Assembly: GCA_017987575.1 (NCBI GenBank)
Contig: JAGNTK010000015.1
Span: 1 to 33,727 of the forward strand
Direction: 5' to 3'
Source: Novosphingobium sp.
GTDB taxonomy: Bacteria; Pseudomonadota; Alphaproteobacteria; Sphingomonadales; Sphingomonadaceae
Length of the DNA stretch: 33,727 nucleotides
Below are positions 8,035-16,459 of the stretch, one piece after another. The notes beneath the pieces were generated by a model. It did not search any database. It was not told the DNA's origin and saw only the letters and a program-made list of their open reading frames with translations. A program made the translations under genes and the position numbers. Each line of letters opens with the position of its first letter. Within the stretch, counting starts at the first letter, position 1.

Positions 8035-8937
8035 TCACAGGCTCCACTCCGGATAGTCGATCGCCCATTGGTCCTTGTTCTTCTCAATCCACGCCTGGCA
8101 CGCGCCCTTGGCGAGATCGCGGACCCGGCCCATGTAGCTGGCGCGTTCCTGCACGGAAATCACGCCGCGGGCCTGCAGCAGGTTGAACAGGTGGCTGGCC
8201 TCGATCGCCTGATCATAGGCAGCGAGCGGCACGTTCGCCTCGATACAGCGCTGCGCCTCAGCCTCAGCGGCCTGAAAGCCCTTGAACAGGCTTTCGGTAT
8301 CGGCAACTTCAAAGTTGTATTTGGAAAATTCCTGCTCGTTCTTCAGGAACACCTGGCCATAGCTGACCCCGGTGCTGTTGAACGCGAGATCATAGACGTT
8401 GTCGACGCCCTGAATGTACATCGCCAGCCGCTCAAGACCATAGGTCAGCTCGCCCGCAACCGGCTTGCAATCGAACCCGCCCATCTGCTGGAAATAGGTG
8501 AACTGGGTGACTTCCATCCCATCGCACCAGACTTCCCAGCCAAGGCCCCAAGCGCCAAGCGTCGGACTTTCCCAGTCATCCTCAACAAAGCGGATGTCAT
8601 GCGCCAGCGGATCAACCCCGATTTCGGCGAGGCTTTGCAGGTACAGCTCCTGCAGGTTGGCCGGGTTCGGCTTCAGGATCACCTGATACTGATAGTAATG
8701 CTGCAGCCGGTTGGGGTTTTCGCCATAGCGGCCATCGGTCGGGCGGCGGCTCGGCTGGACATAGGCCGCACTCCACGGCTCCGGTCCCAGACTGCGCAGG
8801 GTGGTCGCTGGGTGAAACGTCCCCGCACCAACGCGCATGTCATAGGGCTGCAGGATCAGGCAGCCCTGCTTGCTCCAGAAGGCGTGGAGGCGCAGGATCA
8901 TGTCCTGGAAACTGAGAGGGCCGGTGCTGTCGCTCAT
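8035..8937 (-). CDS. glyQ: Glycine-tRNA ligase alpha subunit
   Basis: This is the catalytic alpha subunit of the alpha2beta2 glycyl-tRNA synthetase. It activates glycine with ATP and pairs with the beta subunit encoded downstream. The start is the ATG at 8937 ([21 protein letters not shown]), giving 300 residues, the usual length. An upstream in-frame extension to 9111 would run into the divergent TraB/GumN gene. Family hallmarks are visible: [58 protein letters not shown] and [13 protein letters not shown]. It is upstream of glyS on the same strand, but a repeat element lies between the two. Confidence 0.97.
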   Translation of the reverse strand: MSDSTGPLSFQDMILRLHAFWSKQGCLILQPYDMRVGAGTFHPATTLRSLGPEPWSAAYVQPSRRPTDGRYGENPNRLQHYYQYQVILKPNPANLQELYLQSLAEIGVDPLAHDIRFVEDDWESPTLGAWGLGWEVWCDGMEVTQFTYFQQMGGFDCKPVAGELTYGLERLAMYIQGVDNVYDLAFNSTGVSYGQVFLKNEQEFSKYNFEVADTESLFKGFQAAEAEAQRCIEANVPLAAYDQAIEASHLFNLLQARGVISVQERASYMGRVRDLAKGACQAWIEKNKDQWAIDYPEWSL

Positions 8938-9025
8938 GCTGCGGCCTTTGGCGGATGGGTCCTGCCCGGTCAATATCCCACAATGTTCATCGACTGGCAG
9001 GAATTTGCCCGTTAGAACCCGCTTC

Positions 9026-9946
9026 ATGCGCAAAATCAAAGCCCTTTTCGCCCCGCTCGCCGCCCTTGCCCTGCTGGGGCCCGCTGCGACTGCCCAGCAA
9101 AGCCATCCCACTCCGCAACCGGTTCAGGCAGCGCCCGCCCCCGTACTCGCCAAACCAGCGCTGTGGAAGGTGTCGGATGCCGATACCACGATCTATCTGT
9201 TCGGCACGATCCACCTGCTGCCCGAAGGGATCGAGTGGTACAACGGTCCGGTTGCGAAGGCGTTTGAGCAATCGCAGCAACTGGTCACCGAAATTCCCGA
9301 AGTGAACGAGGGCGAGACGATCGCGCTGATGATGAAGCACGGCACCCTGCCAGCAGGGCAAAGCCTGCGCGATCAGATGACCCCGGATGAAAAAGCCAAG
9401 TACGATGCCGCGATGACCGGGCTGGGCCTGCCACCCGCCGCCTTTGATCGCTACAAACCCTGGTTTGCGGCAATGGCGCTGGCCATCCTGCCGCTGCAGC
9501 GCAAGGGTTATGCACTGGACAATGGTGTCGAAGCTCAGCTCGACAAACGCAACAAGGCGCTGGGCCGGTCGCGGATCGGGCTCGAAACGTTGGATTTCCA
9601 GCTCGGCATTTTTAACGGCTTTTCGCCCGCTGTTCAAAAGACATATTTGTTCGGCGTGATCGATGCCCTGCCCAACATCACGCAGGAAATCGAAAAGATG
9701 GTCGGATCCTGGACCAAGGGTGACGCCGAAGCGCTGGCGCTGACGCTCAATGCCGAAAGCGATGATCCGGCTCTATACGAAGCGTTGCTGACAGGTCGCA
9801 ACCGGAACTGGGCCGCATGGATTGATCAGCGGCTGGATCAGCCCGGAACGATCTTCATCGCTGTTGGTGCAGGCCATCTAGGCGGCAAGGGATCGGTGCA
9901 GGATTTCCTTGATGGCCGGGGGATCAAGACGGTCCGTGTTCAATAG
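9026..9946 (+). CDS. TraB/GumN family protein, secreted (first of tandem pair)
   Basis: This 306-residue protein belongs to the TraB/GumN (Tiki-like) family, whose animal Tiki members are metalloproteases. Most bacterial members are uncharacterised. A cleavable signal peptide covers about residues 1-23 ([14 protein letters not shown]). The two GxxH motifs expected of the family are present, GTIH at 60-63 and GAGH at 281-284, so the putative metal site appears intact. Start chosen is ATG 9026. It is divergent from glyQ and overlaps the next gene, a paralogue, so the pair is probably co-translated. A periplasmic protease role is inference only. Confidence 0.85.
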   Translation: MRKIKALFAPLAALALLGPAATAQQSHPTPQPVQAAPAPVLAKPALWKVSDADTTIYLFGTIHLLPEGIEWYNGPVAKAFEQSQQLVTEIPEVNEGETIALMMKHGTLPAGQSLRDQMTPDEKAKYDAAMTGLGLPPAAFDRYKPWFAAMALAILPLQRKGYALDNGVEAQLDKRNKALGRSRIGLETLDFQLGIFNGFSPAVQKTYLFGVIDALPNITQEIEKMVGSWTKGDAEALALTLNAESDDPALYEALLTGRNRNWAAWIDQRLDQPGTIFIAVGAGHLGGKGSVQDFLDGRGIKTVRVQ

Positions 9947-10799
9947 GCTGATTCTTGCGGCTTTTGCGGTACTGCTGGGTGCGTGCAGCCGCCCGGTGGA
10001 AGTAAACCCGGCGCTGTGGCTGGCCGAGGGGCCGCAGGGGCAAAAGGTGTGGCTGTTTGGCACGATCCACGCCCTTCCCGCGCCGGTCGCCTGGCGATCA
10101 GCCAAGGTCGATGCGGCGCTAAGGCAGACTGATCTGTTGGTGTTGGAAGTGGCCGATATCACCAACGACGCTGGCACCGCAAAAGCCTTTGCAGAGCTGG
10201 CGCAAAGCCCAGGGTTGCCCCCGTTAGCGCAGCGGATCGAGCCGGATTTGCGCGATGAGCTGTCAGCAGAGCTCAAGGACGGCGGGATCGCCCCAGCCCA
10301 GCTTGACCCCTATGAGACCTGGGCCGCCGCACTGATGTTGCAGCAGGCCGATAGCGCGGCCGGTGCCGATGACGCCGCCAATGGGATTGACCGCGCTTTG
10401 GCCAAGGCTTGGACTGGCGCGATCGCGGAGTTCGAAGGCGCGCCGGCCCAGCTCTCGATCTTTGACCGCCTGCCCGAACCGCAGCAACGCGCGCTGCTAT
10501 CGGCCGTGGTCCGCGAGGCGCCGCAGCGCGAGGGGGAGACCTTGGCGCTCCAGACGGCATGGATGCGCGGTGACATGGATTTCATTTCCCGGACCACCTC
10601 GGAAGACTTTCTGAACCACCCTGAACTGCGGGAGGCACTGTTGACCGGCCGCAACCGCGCCTGGCTGGTGCAGCTTGATGCGATGCTGGCCAAGGGCGCG
10701 CGGCCGTTCGTGGCGGTTGGGGCAGCGCACCTCGCCGGGGCAGACGGCCTGCCCGCGATGCTCAATGCGCGCGGCTGGAAGGTCACCCGGCTTCAGTAG
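9912..10799 (+). CDS. TraB/GumN family lipoprotein (second of tandem pair)
   Basis: This is a paralogue of the preceding gene, 295 residues from ATG 9912. The N-terminus has an arginine-rich stretch, a hydrophobic core and a lipobox LLGAC with Cys25, so this copy should be a lipoprotein whereas its neighbour looks soluble and periplasmic. Both GxxH motifs remain (GTIH 50-53, GAAH 270-273), as does an LTGRNRAWL segment shared with the first copy (LTGRNRNWA). A GTG at 9936 ([10 protein letters not shown]) is an alternative start that keeps the lipobox. The gene overlaps the upstream copy by 35 bp. The substrate is unknown. Confidence 0.82.
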   Translation: MAGGSRRSVFNRLILAAFAVLLGACSRPVEVNPALWLAEGPQGQKVWLFGTIHALPAPVAWRSAKVDAALRQTDLLVLEVADITNDAGTAKAFAELAQSPGLPPLAQRIEPDLRDELSAELKDGGIAPAQLDPYETWAAALMLQQADSAAGADDAANGIDRALAKAWTGAIAEFEGAPAQLSIFDRLPEPQQRALLSAVVREAPQREGETLALQTAWMRGDMDFISRTTSEDFLNHPELREALLTGRNRAWLVQLDAMLAKGARPFVAVGAAHLAGADGLPAMLNARGWKVTRLQ

Positions 10800-10941
10800 C
10801 CAATTCCCGGGCGTGATCCGGGACGACGATTGCTTGCAATTCTCCCGCTTTGCCGTTAGGGGCGCGCGCTTCCCGTTATGGTCATCCCTGGAGGCGTGAC
10901 GGTGAAGTTCTGAAATCCAGAGTTTTTGAAAGGCTTGAGTT

Positions 10942-11556
10942 ATGAGCGATCTGCTGACCCTGCCGGCCGAGACGCGCGAACAGGCAGGCAAGGGAGCCTC
11001 CCGTGCACTGCGTCGTGAAGGCCGTGTCCCCGCTGTTGTCTATGGTGGCAATGAAGCCCCCGTGGCGATCCACGTTGAAGAAAAGCTGCTGATCAAGCAG
11101 CTTGGCACCGGCCACTTCTTCAATTCGATCGTCGAAGTCGAAGTGGGCGGCAAGAAAGTTCGCACCCTGCCCAAGGACGTCGCGTTCCATCCGGTCACCG
11201 ATCGCCCGCTCCACGCCGATTTCCTGCGCCTGTCGGCCAATTCGACCGTTCACGTCGAAGTGCCGGTGCTGTTCATCAACGAAGCGGCCTCGCCGGGTCT
11301 GAAGCGCGGCGCGGTGCTCAACATCGTCCGTCACGAGCTGGAACTGATCTGCGAAGCTGACAAGATCCCCGAAGACATCCAGATCGATGTCACCGGGCTT
11401 GATGTCGGCGCCTCGATCCACATCAGCCACGTGACCCTGCCTGCCGGTTCGAAGAGCGCGATCACCGATCGTGACTTCACCATCGCCACCATCGTTGCCC
11501 CTTCGGGCCTGCGCAGCGAAGAAGGCGATAACGCCAAGTCCGAAGCAGAGGGCTGA
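10942..11556 (+). CDS. rplY: 50S ribosomal protein L25 / general stress protein Ctc
   Basis: L25 binds 5S rRNA in the large ribosomal subunit. This is the long Ctc-type form (204 residues). It has an N-terminal L25 domain at about 1-95 ([26 protein letters not shown]) and a C-terminal beta domain at about 100-185. It ends in an acidic, charged tail. The gene starts 142 bp after the TraB/GumN pair and heads the rplY-pth pair, a common bacterial arrangement that couples two translation factors. A terminator hairpin lies between rplY and pth, so pth may have attenuated or independent expression. Confidence 0.96.
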   Translation: MSDLLTLPAETREQAGKGASRALRREGRVPAVVYGGNEAPVAIHVEEKLLIKQLGTGHFFNSIVEVEVGGKKVRTLPKDVAFHPVTDRPLHADFLRLSANSTVHVEVPVLFINEAASPGLKRGAVLNIVRHELELICEADKIPEDIQIDVTGLDVGASIHISHVTLPAGSKSAITDRDFTIATIVAPSGLRSEEGDNAKSEAEG

Positions 11557-11594
11557 TCCTCTATCGGTTGTCGCAGCGTTCTAACTGCTGCATC

Positions 11595-11629
11595 AAAAGC
11601 CGGGCCGTGGAAACGCGGTCCGGCTTTTT
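11595..11629 (+). terminator. Intrinsic terminator after rplY
   Basis: A 13-bp stem AAAAGCCGGGCCG/CGGTCCGGCTTTT with an 8-nt loop and one G-T pair is followed by a T-run. It lies between rplY and pth. Confidence 0.8.
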
Positions 11630-11659
11630 GCTGGTTAGTGACAAGTAGGAGCGATTGCG

Positions 11660-12232
11660 GTGCAAATCTGGGTAGGTCTGGGCAATCCCGGGCCGCAATA
11701 CACTTTTCACCGGCACAATGTCGGCTTCATGGTGGTTGACGCCATGGCCGATATCCATGGCTTTGGCCCGGTTCAGAAGAAGTTCCTCGGCTGGACCCAG
11801 GAAGGTCGGATCGGTGGCGAAAAGATCATTCTGCTCAAGCCTGCGACATTCATGAATGAAAGCGGGCGCTCAGTCGGCGAAGCACTGCGGTTCTACAAGC
11901 TTGGCACCGAAGCGCTGACCGTGTTCCATGACGAGCTCGATCTCGCCCCGTTCAAGGTCAAGGTGAAGCAGGGTGGCGGCACCGCCGGGCACAATGGTCT
12001 CCGTTCGATTGATCAGCACCTCGGTGCCGCTTTCCGCCGGGTCCGGATCGGGATCGGCCATCCGGGGCACAAGGACCGGGTTACCGGCTATGTGCTGGGT
12101 AACTATGCCAAGGCCGAAATGGATCCGCTGGCCGATATGCTCGGCGGAATCTGTGCCGAGGCCGACTGGCTGGCCAAAGGCGATGATGCGCGATTCATGA
12201 GCGAGCTGGCGCTGCGGATGGCCGAAGATTGA
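11660..12232 (+). CDS. pth: Peptidyl-tRNA hydrolase
   Basis: Pth releases peptides from peptidyl-tRNAs that drop off the ribosome. The 190-residue protein begins at a GTG (11660) with a TAGGAG ribosome site. The opening MQIWVGLGNPGPQY fits the family start exactly. Key features are the catalytic histidine H19 in FHRHNVGF (E. coli His20 equivalent), the FMNESG segment with the substrate-binding asparagine, FHDELDL with the conserved aspartate, and GGGTAGHNGLRS. It is downstream of rplY and just 6 bp upstream of the P-loop gene, which it probably shares a transcript with. Confidence 0.97.
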   Translation: MQIWVGLGNPGPQYTFHRHNVGFMVVDAMADIHGFGPVQKKFLGWTQEGRIGGEKIILLKPATFMNESGRSVGEALRFYKLGTEALTVFHDELDLAPFKVKVKQGGGTAGHNGLRSIDQHLGAAFRRVRIGIGHPGHKDRVTGYVLGNYAKAEMDPLADMLGGICAEADWLAKGDDARFMSELALRMAED

Positions 12233-12238
12233 GCCACT

Positions 12239-12748
12239 ATGCAACGCGTTCTGATCATTGGATCGCCAGGCGCGGGTAAATCGACGCTGTCACATGCGGT
12301 TGCAGCGCGCACCAGCTTGCCGCTTTACCACATGGACAAGATACACTGGCTTGCGGGTTGGGTTGAACGGGACCGCGATGAAGGCTTGGCCGAGGTTAAG
12401 CGAGTTCTGGCGCAAGAGCGCTGGATCATTGATGGCAACTATGGATCGAGCCTGCCCTTGCGGATCGAACGGGCTGATACGGTGGTATGGCTCGATTATC
12501 CGACCTGGCGCTGTCTTGGCCGTGCGTTGAAGCGTTGGTGGCGGCACCGTGGTCAGACTCGCCCTGACATGACCGAAGGTTGCCCGGAGCGACTGGACAC
12601 GGAGTTTTTCCTCTACATCCTCATGTTCCGCAGCGGCTGGCATCGCCGCAATGGGCAGATCTTGGCTAACTTTGCAGGACAAGTCATCCGATTTCACCAC
12701 CCCCGCGAAGCCGAACATTGGCTAGAAGGCCTTGGCTCTCAAGCGTAA
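12239..12748 (+). CDS. P-loop kinase-like protein (DNA topology modulation/FlaR type)
   Basis: This 169-residue protein has a Walker A motif GSPGAGKST at residues 8-16 and an adenylate-kinase-like layout (DKIHWLAGW, WIIDGNYG, ADTVVWLDYP). That layout is typical of the small NTPases annotated as topology modulation or FlaR proteins. The family's real substrate is not established, and nucleoside or small-molecule kinase activity is more likely than a direct DNA role (inference). It follows pth by 6 bp, so it is likely translated from the same mRNA. Confidence 0.75.
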   Translation: MQRVLIIGSPGAGKSTLSHAVAARTSLPLYHMDKIHWLAGWVERDRDEGLAEVKRVLAQERWIIDGNYGSSLPLRIERADTVVWLDYPTWRCLGRALKRWWRHRGQTRPDMTEGCPERLDTEFFLYILMFRSGWHRRNGQILANFAGQVIRFHHPREAEHWLEGLGSQA

Positions 12749-12835
12749 CCAATGATGGTGGTAACCTGTCGGTTTACTTGACAAAATTCACCCCCTCCCA
12801 AACTCGTTAACCACTGCATCCCGCAGCGAGTCCCA

Positions 12836-12853
12836 ATTGGCACGGGGATTGCG
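12836..12853 (+). promoter_or_regulatory. Sigma-54 (RpoN) -24/-12 promoter
   Basis: TTGGCACGGGGATTGCG at 12837-12853 matches the RpoN consensus TTGGCACG-N4-TTGC at every fixed base, with GG (12839-12840) and GC (12851-12852) separated by exactly 10 bp. Transcription should begin near 12864, about 33 nt before the PEP-CTERM gene start. RpoN with the PrsK/PrsR pair is known to accompany PEP-CTERM/exosortase genes. Confidence 0.8.
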
Positions 12854-12896
12854 TTGTCTGTCGGCAACCATGGCAATGGCAACAGGGATCGAGTTT

Positions 12897-13262
12897 ATGA
12901 TGAAGCGCACTCTCATTTCGGCAATCGCATTTGGCGCTCTGGCAGCGGCTGTGCCGGCACAGGCTGGCGGTTTTACCTGGGGCGGCAGCACCGGTGGCCA
13001 TAAGCATTACAGTGGCTGTGGTCACAGCGGAACCACCACGTCGAGCACTTCGGGTGGGACGACAACCTCGACCACTTCGGGGGGAACTACCACCACGACT
13101 TCGGGCGGGACCACCACCACGACTTCGGGCGGCAGCACCTCGGGTGGAACCACCACTTCAACCTCGGGGGGGACGGCAGTTCCTGAACCCGGCATGCTTG
13201 GCTTGATGGGTGTAGCGCTGCTTGGGCTGGGTGTGGCCCGTCGGCGTCGCCAAAAGGTCTGA
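12897..13262 (+). CDS. PEP-CTERM sorting domain protein, Ser/Thr/Gly repeat
   Basis: This 121-residue secreted protein has a signal peptide (residues 1-23, ending VPAQA). A His/Cys patch GGHKHYSGCGHSG at about 33-45 comes next. A low-complexity Thr/Ser/Gly region of about 45 residues repeats TTTTTSGG-like units. It ends with a PEP-CTERM tail: VPEP at 95-98, a hydrophobic stretch to 113 and RRRR at 115-118. PEP-CTERM proteins are processed by an exosortase and exported to the surface or the extracellular polysaccharide matrix, and the Ser/Thr spacer is a likely glycosylation site (family knowledge). The start after the sigma-54 promoter is ATG 12897 (or 12900). No exosortase gene lies in the window. 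Confidence 0.87.
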   Translation: MMKRTLISAIAFGALAAAVPAQAGGFTWGGSTGGHKHYSGCGHSGTTTSSTSGGTTTSTTSGGTTTTTSGGTTTTTSGGSTSGGTTTSTSGGTAVPEPGMLGLMGVALLGLGVARRRRQKV

Positions 13263-13296
13263 TCACCACATTCTTCTGAGTTTCAGTTGATTTACA

Positions 13297-13329
13297 GAGG
13301 CCGTCACCGGGTTATCCGGTGGCGGCCTC
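13297..13329. terminator. Hairpin between convergent PEP-CTERM and TPR genes
   Basis: A 14-bp stem GAGGCCGTCACCGG/CCGGTGGCGGCCTC with one G-T-type mismatch and a 5-nt loop overlaps the stop codon of the TPR gene. Neither side has a strong T-tract, so it is a weak or bidirectional terminator candidate. Confidence 0.45.
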
Positions 13330-14832
13330 AACCGTTATCAACCGGACACGAATTTCCAGATTGGCGGGGTCAAGCGCAGCAGCGCGTTGAAGCAAGGTGC
13401 GGGCTTGCGCCAGATCGCGCCCGGATCGGTACCGGGCATAGGCGGCATTGTGCAGCAGCATTGGATCTTCTGGCAATAGAGCACTGGCCCGGTCTGCAAG
13501 GCCTATTGCGGTTGCTGGATCACCGGCCATCATCGTTGCCCAGGCCAGATTTCCCAATGTCTGTGCACTGGTGTCCAGCGCCACCAATTCGCGGTAATGC
13601 GTTGCCGCGGCGGACCAATCGCCCAGCATAGCGGCCTTGTCCGCAGCGACGGTATGACGTTCGTACAAAGCGTATTCGGGTGAGGCGAGCTTTGCTGCCA
13701 AAGCTTCTGCCTCTGGTTCTCCCGCCGCATCACCAATCCGGATCGCGAGCTCCAGAATTGAACGTTCGGGAAAGCGGGTCTCAACCAGCGGTTGAACTGT
13801 GGCGAATGCGCGGTTGGGGTCACCAGTTGCCAGCTGCGCCTCGGCGGTCAGACGGCGGGCCTGGGGATTGTTCGGCTCCTGCGTCAAGACCTGGGTCAGC
13901 ATGGCCCGCGCCTGTTCGGGACGTCCTTGCCGCAGCATGGCTTCGGCATAGAGCAAGCCGTCGGCTGAAGCGGGAACGATCTGTGTCTCCAAAGGTTGGA
14001 GCATCACCAGCACTTTGTCCCACTGACCTGCTGCGGCCGTAACCCGCAGGCTCATCGCGCCAACGTCGCGCAAATCCGGCGCAAGTTCTGCGGCCTTGGC
14101 AACCATCGCCGCTGCCTCTTTGGTTTGGCCGGTCCGTTCAAGCACATCGGCGGCGGCAAGAAGCGGCTCCGGCCGACTGGGGAAGGCTTTGGCCGCCCTT
14201 GCGAAGCCCGCCAGAGCTGGGCTGATTCTGGCCTCAATCGCGGCCAGATCGGCGGCGATCATCATCGCTTCATAGGAATTGGGAGCCAGCTGTGACAGCA
14301 TGGCAGAGAGCCGCCCTGCCCCTTCGGCATCATTGGCGCTCAGCCGCAGTCGCGCATAGGCCGTGATCAGGGGCGCTGAGGGTACTTGGGTCAAGCCCTG
14401 CTCAAACCGCGTAATCGATTCGCGCGTCTGGCCCAATGCTGCCAGCGCTTGGGCACCAAGCCGCATGCCTTCGCTGCTTTGATCGGTTTCGATCATGCCC
14501 CATGCGGCTTGGGGATCGCCCTTGATCAGCTGCACCTCGGCCCGCATCTGATTGACCTCAGCCGCGCTGCCGCCTGCTGCGGCATAGCGATCGATGGCGA
14601 TGCCCGCTCCCTCACCATCATTAAGCCGCAACAAAGTGTGGGCGAACAACTGCAGCATCGCCTTGTCGCTCGGCTGGTCATGCAAGCCCGCGACCAGTTC
14701 GGTTCGTGCCGCGCTGTAGTCGTGCGCCGCCAAATGAGCTTTGGCCGATGCAAGATGCTCATCCGGCGTAGTGGCACAGCCCCCCAGCACGGAGGCCAGC
14801 AGCAGAATGGCAGCAAGGCGTTGTCGGTTCAT
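13312..14832 (-). CDS. TPR-repeat lipoprotein, possibly PrsT-related
   Basis: This 506-residue protein has a lipoprotein signal with lipobox VLGGC (Cys19) and then tetratricopeptide repeats through most of its length. Units such as LRLNDGEGAGIAIDRYAA, RQGRPEQARAMLTQVL and DWSAAATHYRELVAL are recognisable. TPR lipoproteins act as scaffolds in the periplasm, and a TPR protein called PrsT belongs to PEP-CTERM/exosortase loci. This one is convergent with a PEP-CTERM gene but shorter than the roughly 900-residue PrsT, so the link is only suggestive. Start chosen is ATG 14832. ATG 14844 (MVKAMNRQ) is equally possible and would not change the lipobox. Confidence 0.75.
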   Translation of the reverse strand: MNRQRLAAILLLASVLGGCATTPDEHLASAKAHLAAHDYSAARTELVAGLHDQPSDKAMLQLFAHTLLRLNDGEGAGIAIDRYAAAGGSAAEVNQMRAEVQLIKGDPQAAWGMIETDQSSEGMRLGAQALAALGQTRESITRFEQGLTQVPSAPLITAYARLRLSANDAEGAGRLSAMLSQLAPNSYEAMMIAADLAAIEARISPALAGFARAAKAFPSRPEPLLAAADVLERTGQTKEAAAMVAKAAELAPDLRDVGAMSLRVTAAAGQWDKVLVMLQPLETQIVPASADGLLYAEAMLRQGRPEQARAMLTQVLTQEPNNPQARRLTAEAQLATGDPNRAFATVQPLVETRFPERSILELAIRIGDAAGEPEAEALAAKLASPEYALYERHTVAADKAAMLGDWSAAATHYRELVALDTSAQTLGNLAWATMMAGDPATAIGLADRASALLPEDPMLLHNAAYARYRSGRDLAQARTLLQRAAALDPANLEIRVRLITVEAATG

Positions 14833-14953
14833 AGCCTTAACCATAGCGGCCAGGGCTGAAATTTCGATGAAAGCCGGACCGCGTTCAGCAAAACTGGTCA
14901 AACCCGCCCTGCCCCGCTATGGGCCCGCGCTTGAACGCGTGTTGGAGTGCATG

Positions 14954-16054
14954 ATGGGATTTCGTTGCGGTATCGTTGGCCTGCCGAATGTCGGCAAGAG
15001 CACCCTGTTCAATGCGCTGACTGAAACGCAGGCGGCGCAGGCGGCGAACTATCCGTTCTGCACGATCGAACCGAACGTCGGCAATGTCGGCGTGCCCGAT
15101 CCACGGCTCGACCAACTGGCGAAGATCGCCGGCAGCCAGAAGATCATCCCGACGCAGCTCGGCTTTGTCGATATCGCTGGGCTGGTGCGCGGGGCGAGCA
15201 AGGGCGAAGGGCTCGGCAACCAGTTCCTCGGCAACATCCGCGAAGTGGACGCGATTGTTCACGTGCTGCGCTGTTTCGAAAACGACGATATCCAGCACGT
15301 CGACAACAAGATCGATCCGGTGTCTGACGCTGAAACGGTCGAAACCGAGCTGATGCTGTCTGACCTCGAAAGCCTCGAAAAGCGGGTTCCGGCGGCACAG
15401 AAAAAGGCCGCGCAGGGCGACAAGGAAAACAAGCTGCTCGCTTCCGTTCTGGCCCCGGCGCTGGAACTGCTGCGCGAAGGCAAGCCGGCCCGGCTGGCCT
15501 GGCCCAACGACGAGGAAGAGCGCAAGGTGTTCGCTTCGGCGCAGCTGCTCACCGCCAAGCCAGTGCTCTATGTCTGCAATGTCGAGGAAGAAGCGGCCGC
15601 GAACGGCAACGCCTTCTCCGCCAAGGTGTTCGAAAAGGCAAAGGCCGAGGGCGCCAATGCCGTGATCGTTTCCGCCGCGATCGAAAGCGAGCTGACCGGC
15701 ATGGACGACGAGGAACGCATGGTGTTCCTTGAAGAAATGGGCCTCCACGAAACAGGTCTGGCCCGCGTGATCCGCTCGGGCTATGACTTACTCCACCTGA
15801 TCACCTTCTTCACCGTCGGCCCCAAGGAAGCGCGGGCATGGACTGTGCATCAAGGCGCCAAGGCCCCTGAAGCGGCCGGTGAAATCCACTCCGACATGCA
15901 GCGCGGCTTCATCCGGGCCGAGACGATCGCCTATGACGACTTCGTCAGTCTGGGCGGCGAAAACGCTGCCAAGGAAGCCGGCAAGTTGCGGCAAGAAGGC
16001 AAGGAATATGTCATTGCCGATGGTGATGTGCTGCACTTCAAGTTCAATGTCTGA
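14954..16054 (+). CDS. ychF: Redox-regulated ATPase YchF (OLA1 family)
   Basis: YchF is a ribosome-associated P-loop ATPase of the Obg superfamily. The 366-residue protein has G1 GLPNVGKST (9-17), G3 [10 protein letters not shown] and the altered G4 NVEEE that explains the family's ATP rather than GTP preference, followed by a coiled-coil insertion ([13 protein letters not shown]) and a C-terminal TGS domain ending [15 protein letters not shown]. The family start is MGF(R/K)CGIVGLP, so ATG 14954 is chosen over the adjacent ATG 14951. Divergent from the TPR lipoprotein gene, with about 120 bp between starts. Confidence 0.96.
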   Translation: MGFRCGIVGLPNVGKSTLFNALTETQAAQAANYPFCTIEPNVGNVGVPDPRLDQLAKIAGSQKIIPTQLGFVDIAGLVRGASKGEGLGNQFLGNIREVDAIVHVLRCFENDDIQHVDNKIDPVSDAETVETELMLSDLESLEKRVPAAQKKAAQGDKENKLLASVLAPALELLREGKPARLAWPNDEEERKVFASAQLLTAKPVLYVCNVEEEAAANGNAFSAKVFEKAKAEGANAVIVSAAIESELTGMDDEERMVFLEEMGLHETGLARVIRSGYDLLHLITFFTVGPKEARAWTVHQGAKAPEAAGEIHSDMQRGFIRAETIAYDDFVSLGGENAAKEAGKLRQEGKEYVIADGDVLHFKFNV

Positions 16055-16090
16055 TTGAACCCATGGCTAACCGTGCCTAGATTGCCCCTG

Positions 16091-16399
16091 ATGCTGACCC
16101 GCCTGCTCCTGACCTTGCTTGCAGCTTGCCTGTCGCTCCCGGCGATTGCGGCACCGGTCAGCCATGGCGTTCCGACTGAGCAGCATGCCCAAACCGCTGC
16201 GGGCGATTGCCACAAGCCTGCGCCCCAGCCCGGCGATCATGCGCAAAAGCACGATTGCATCGGCTGTATCGCCCGGTATGACGGTATGGCTGCCATTTGC
16301 GCTGCGACGCTCTCGCCAGAGCCCCTGCCTGAAACGCAATTTGCCGCGCAATACGCCCAGATTCGCGCAGGGCCCGATACGCCCCCTCCCCGATCCTGA
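16091..16399 (+). CDS. Small secreted Cys/His-rich protein, unknown family
   Basis: This 102-residue protein begins at ATG 16091 and has a signal peptide (about residues 1-21, LLLTLLAACLSLPAIA). An internal segment is rich in His and Cys: C40-H41, H50, H54, C56IGC59 and C70. The CxxC plus histidines suggest metal binding, possibly copper or zinc, in the periplasm. I do not recognise a family. It is followed 60 bp later by the His/Met-rich barrel on the same strand, so a joint metal-related role is likely (inference). It starts shortly after ychF but need not be in its operon. Confidence 0.65.
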   Translation: MLTRLLLTLLAACLSLPAIAAPVSHGVPTEQHAQTAAGDCHKPAPQPGDHAQKHDCIGCIARYDGMAAICAATLSPEPLPETQFAAQYAQIRAGPDTPPPRS

Positions 16400-16459
16400 G
16401 GAGCCTCGCTGGCAAATTTGTGTTTGCCAACCTGACACCCTCACATTCGGACAAAATCG

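Noticed and set aside
8068-9015. Long plus-strand open frame opposite glyQ
   Set aside because: It mirrors glyQ, which has all family motifs, and shows no independent domain.
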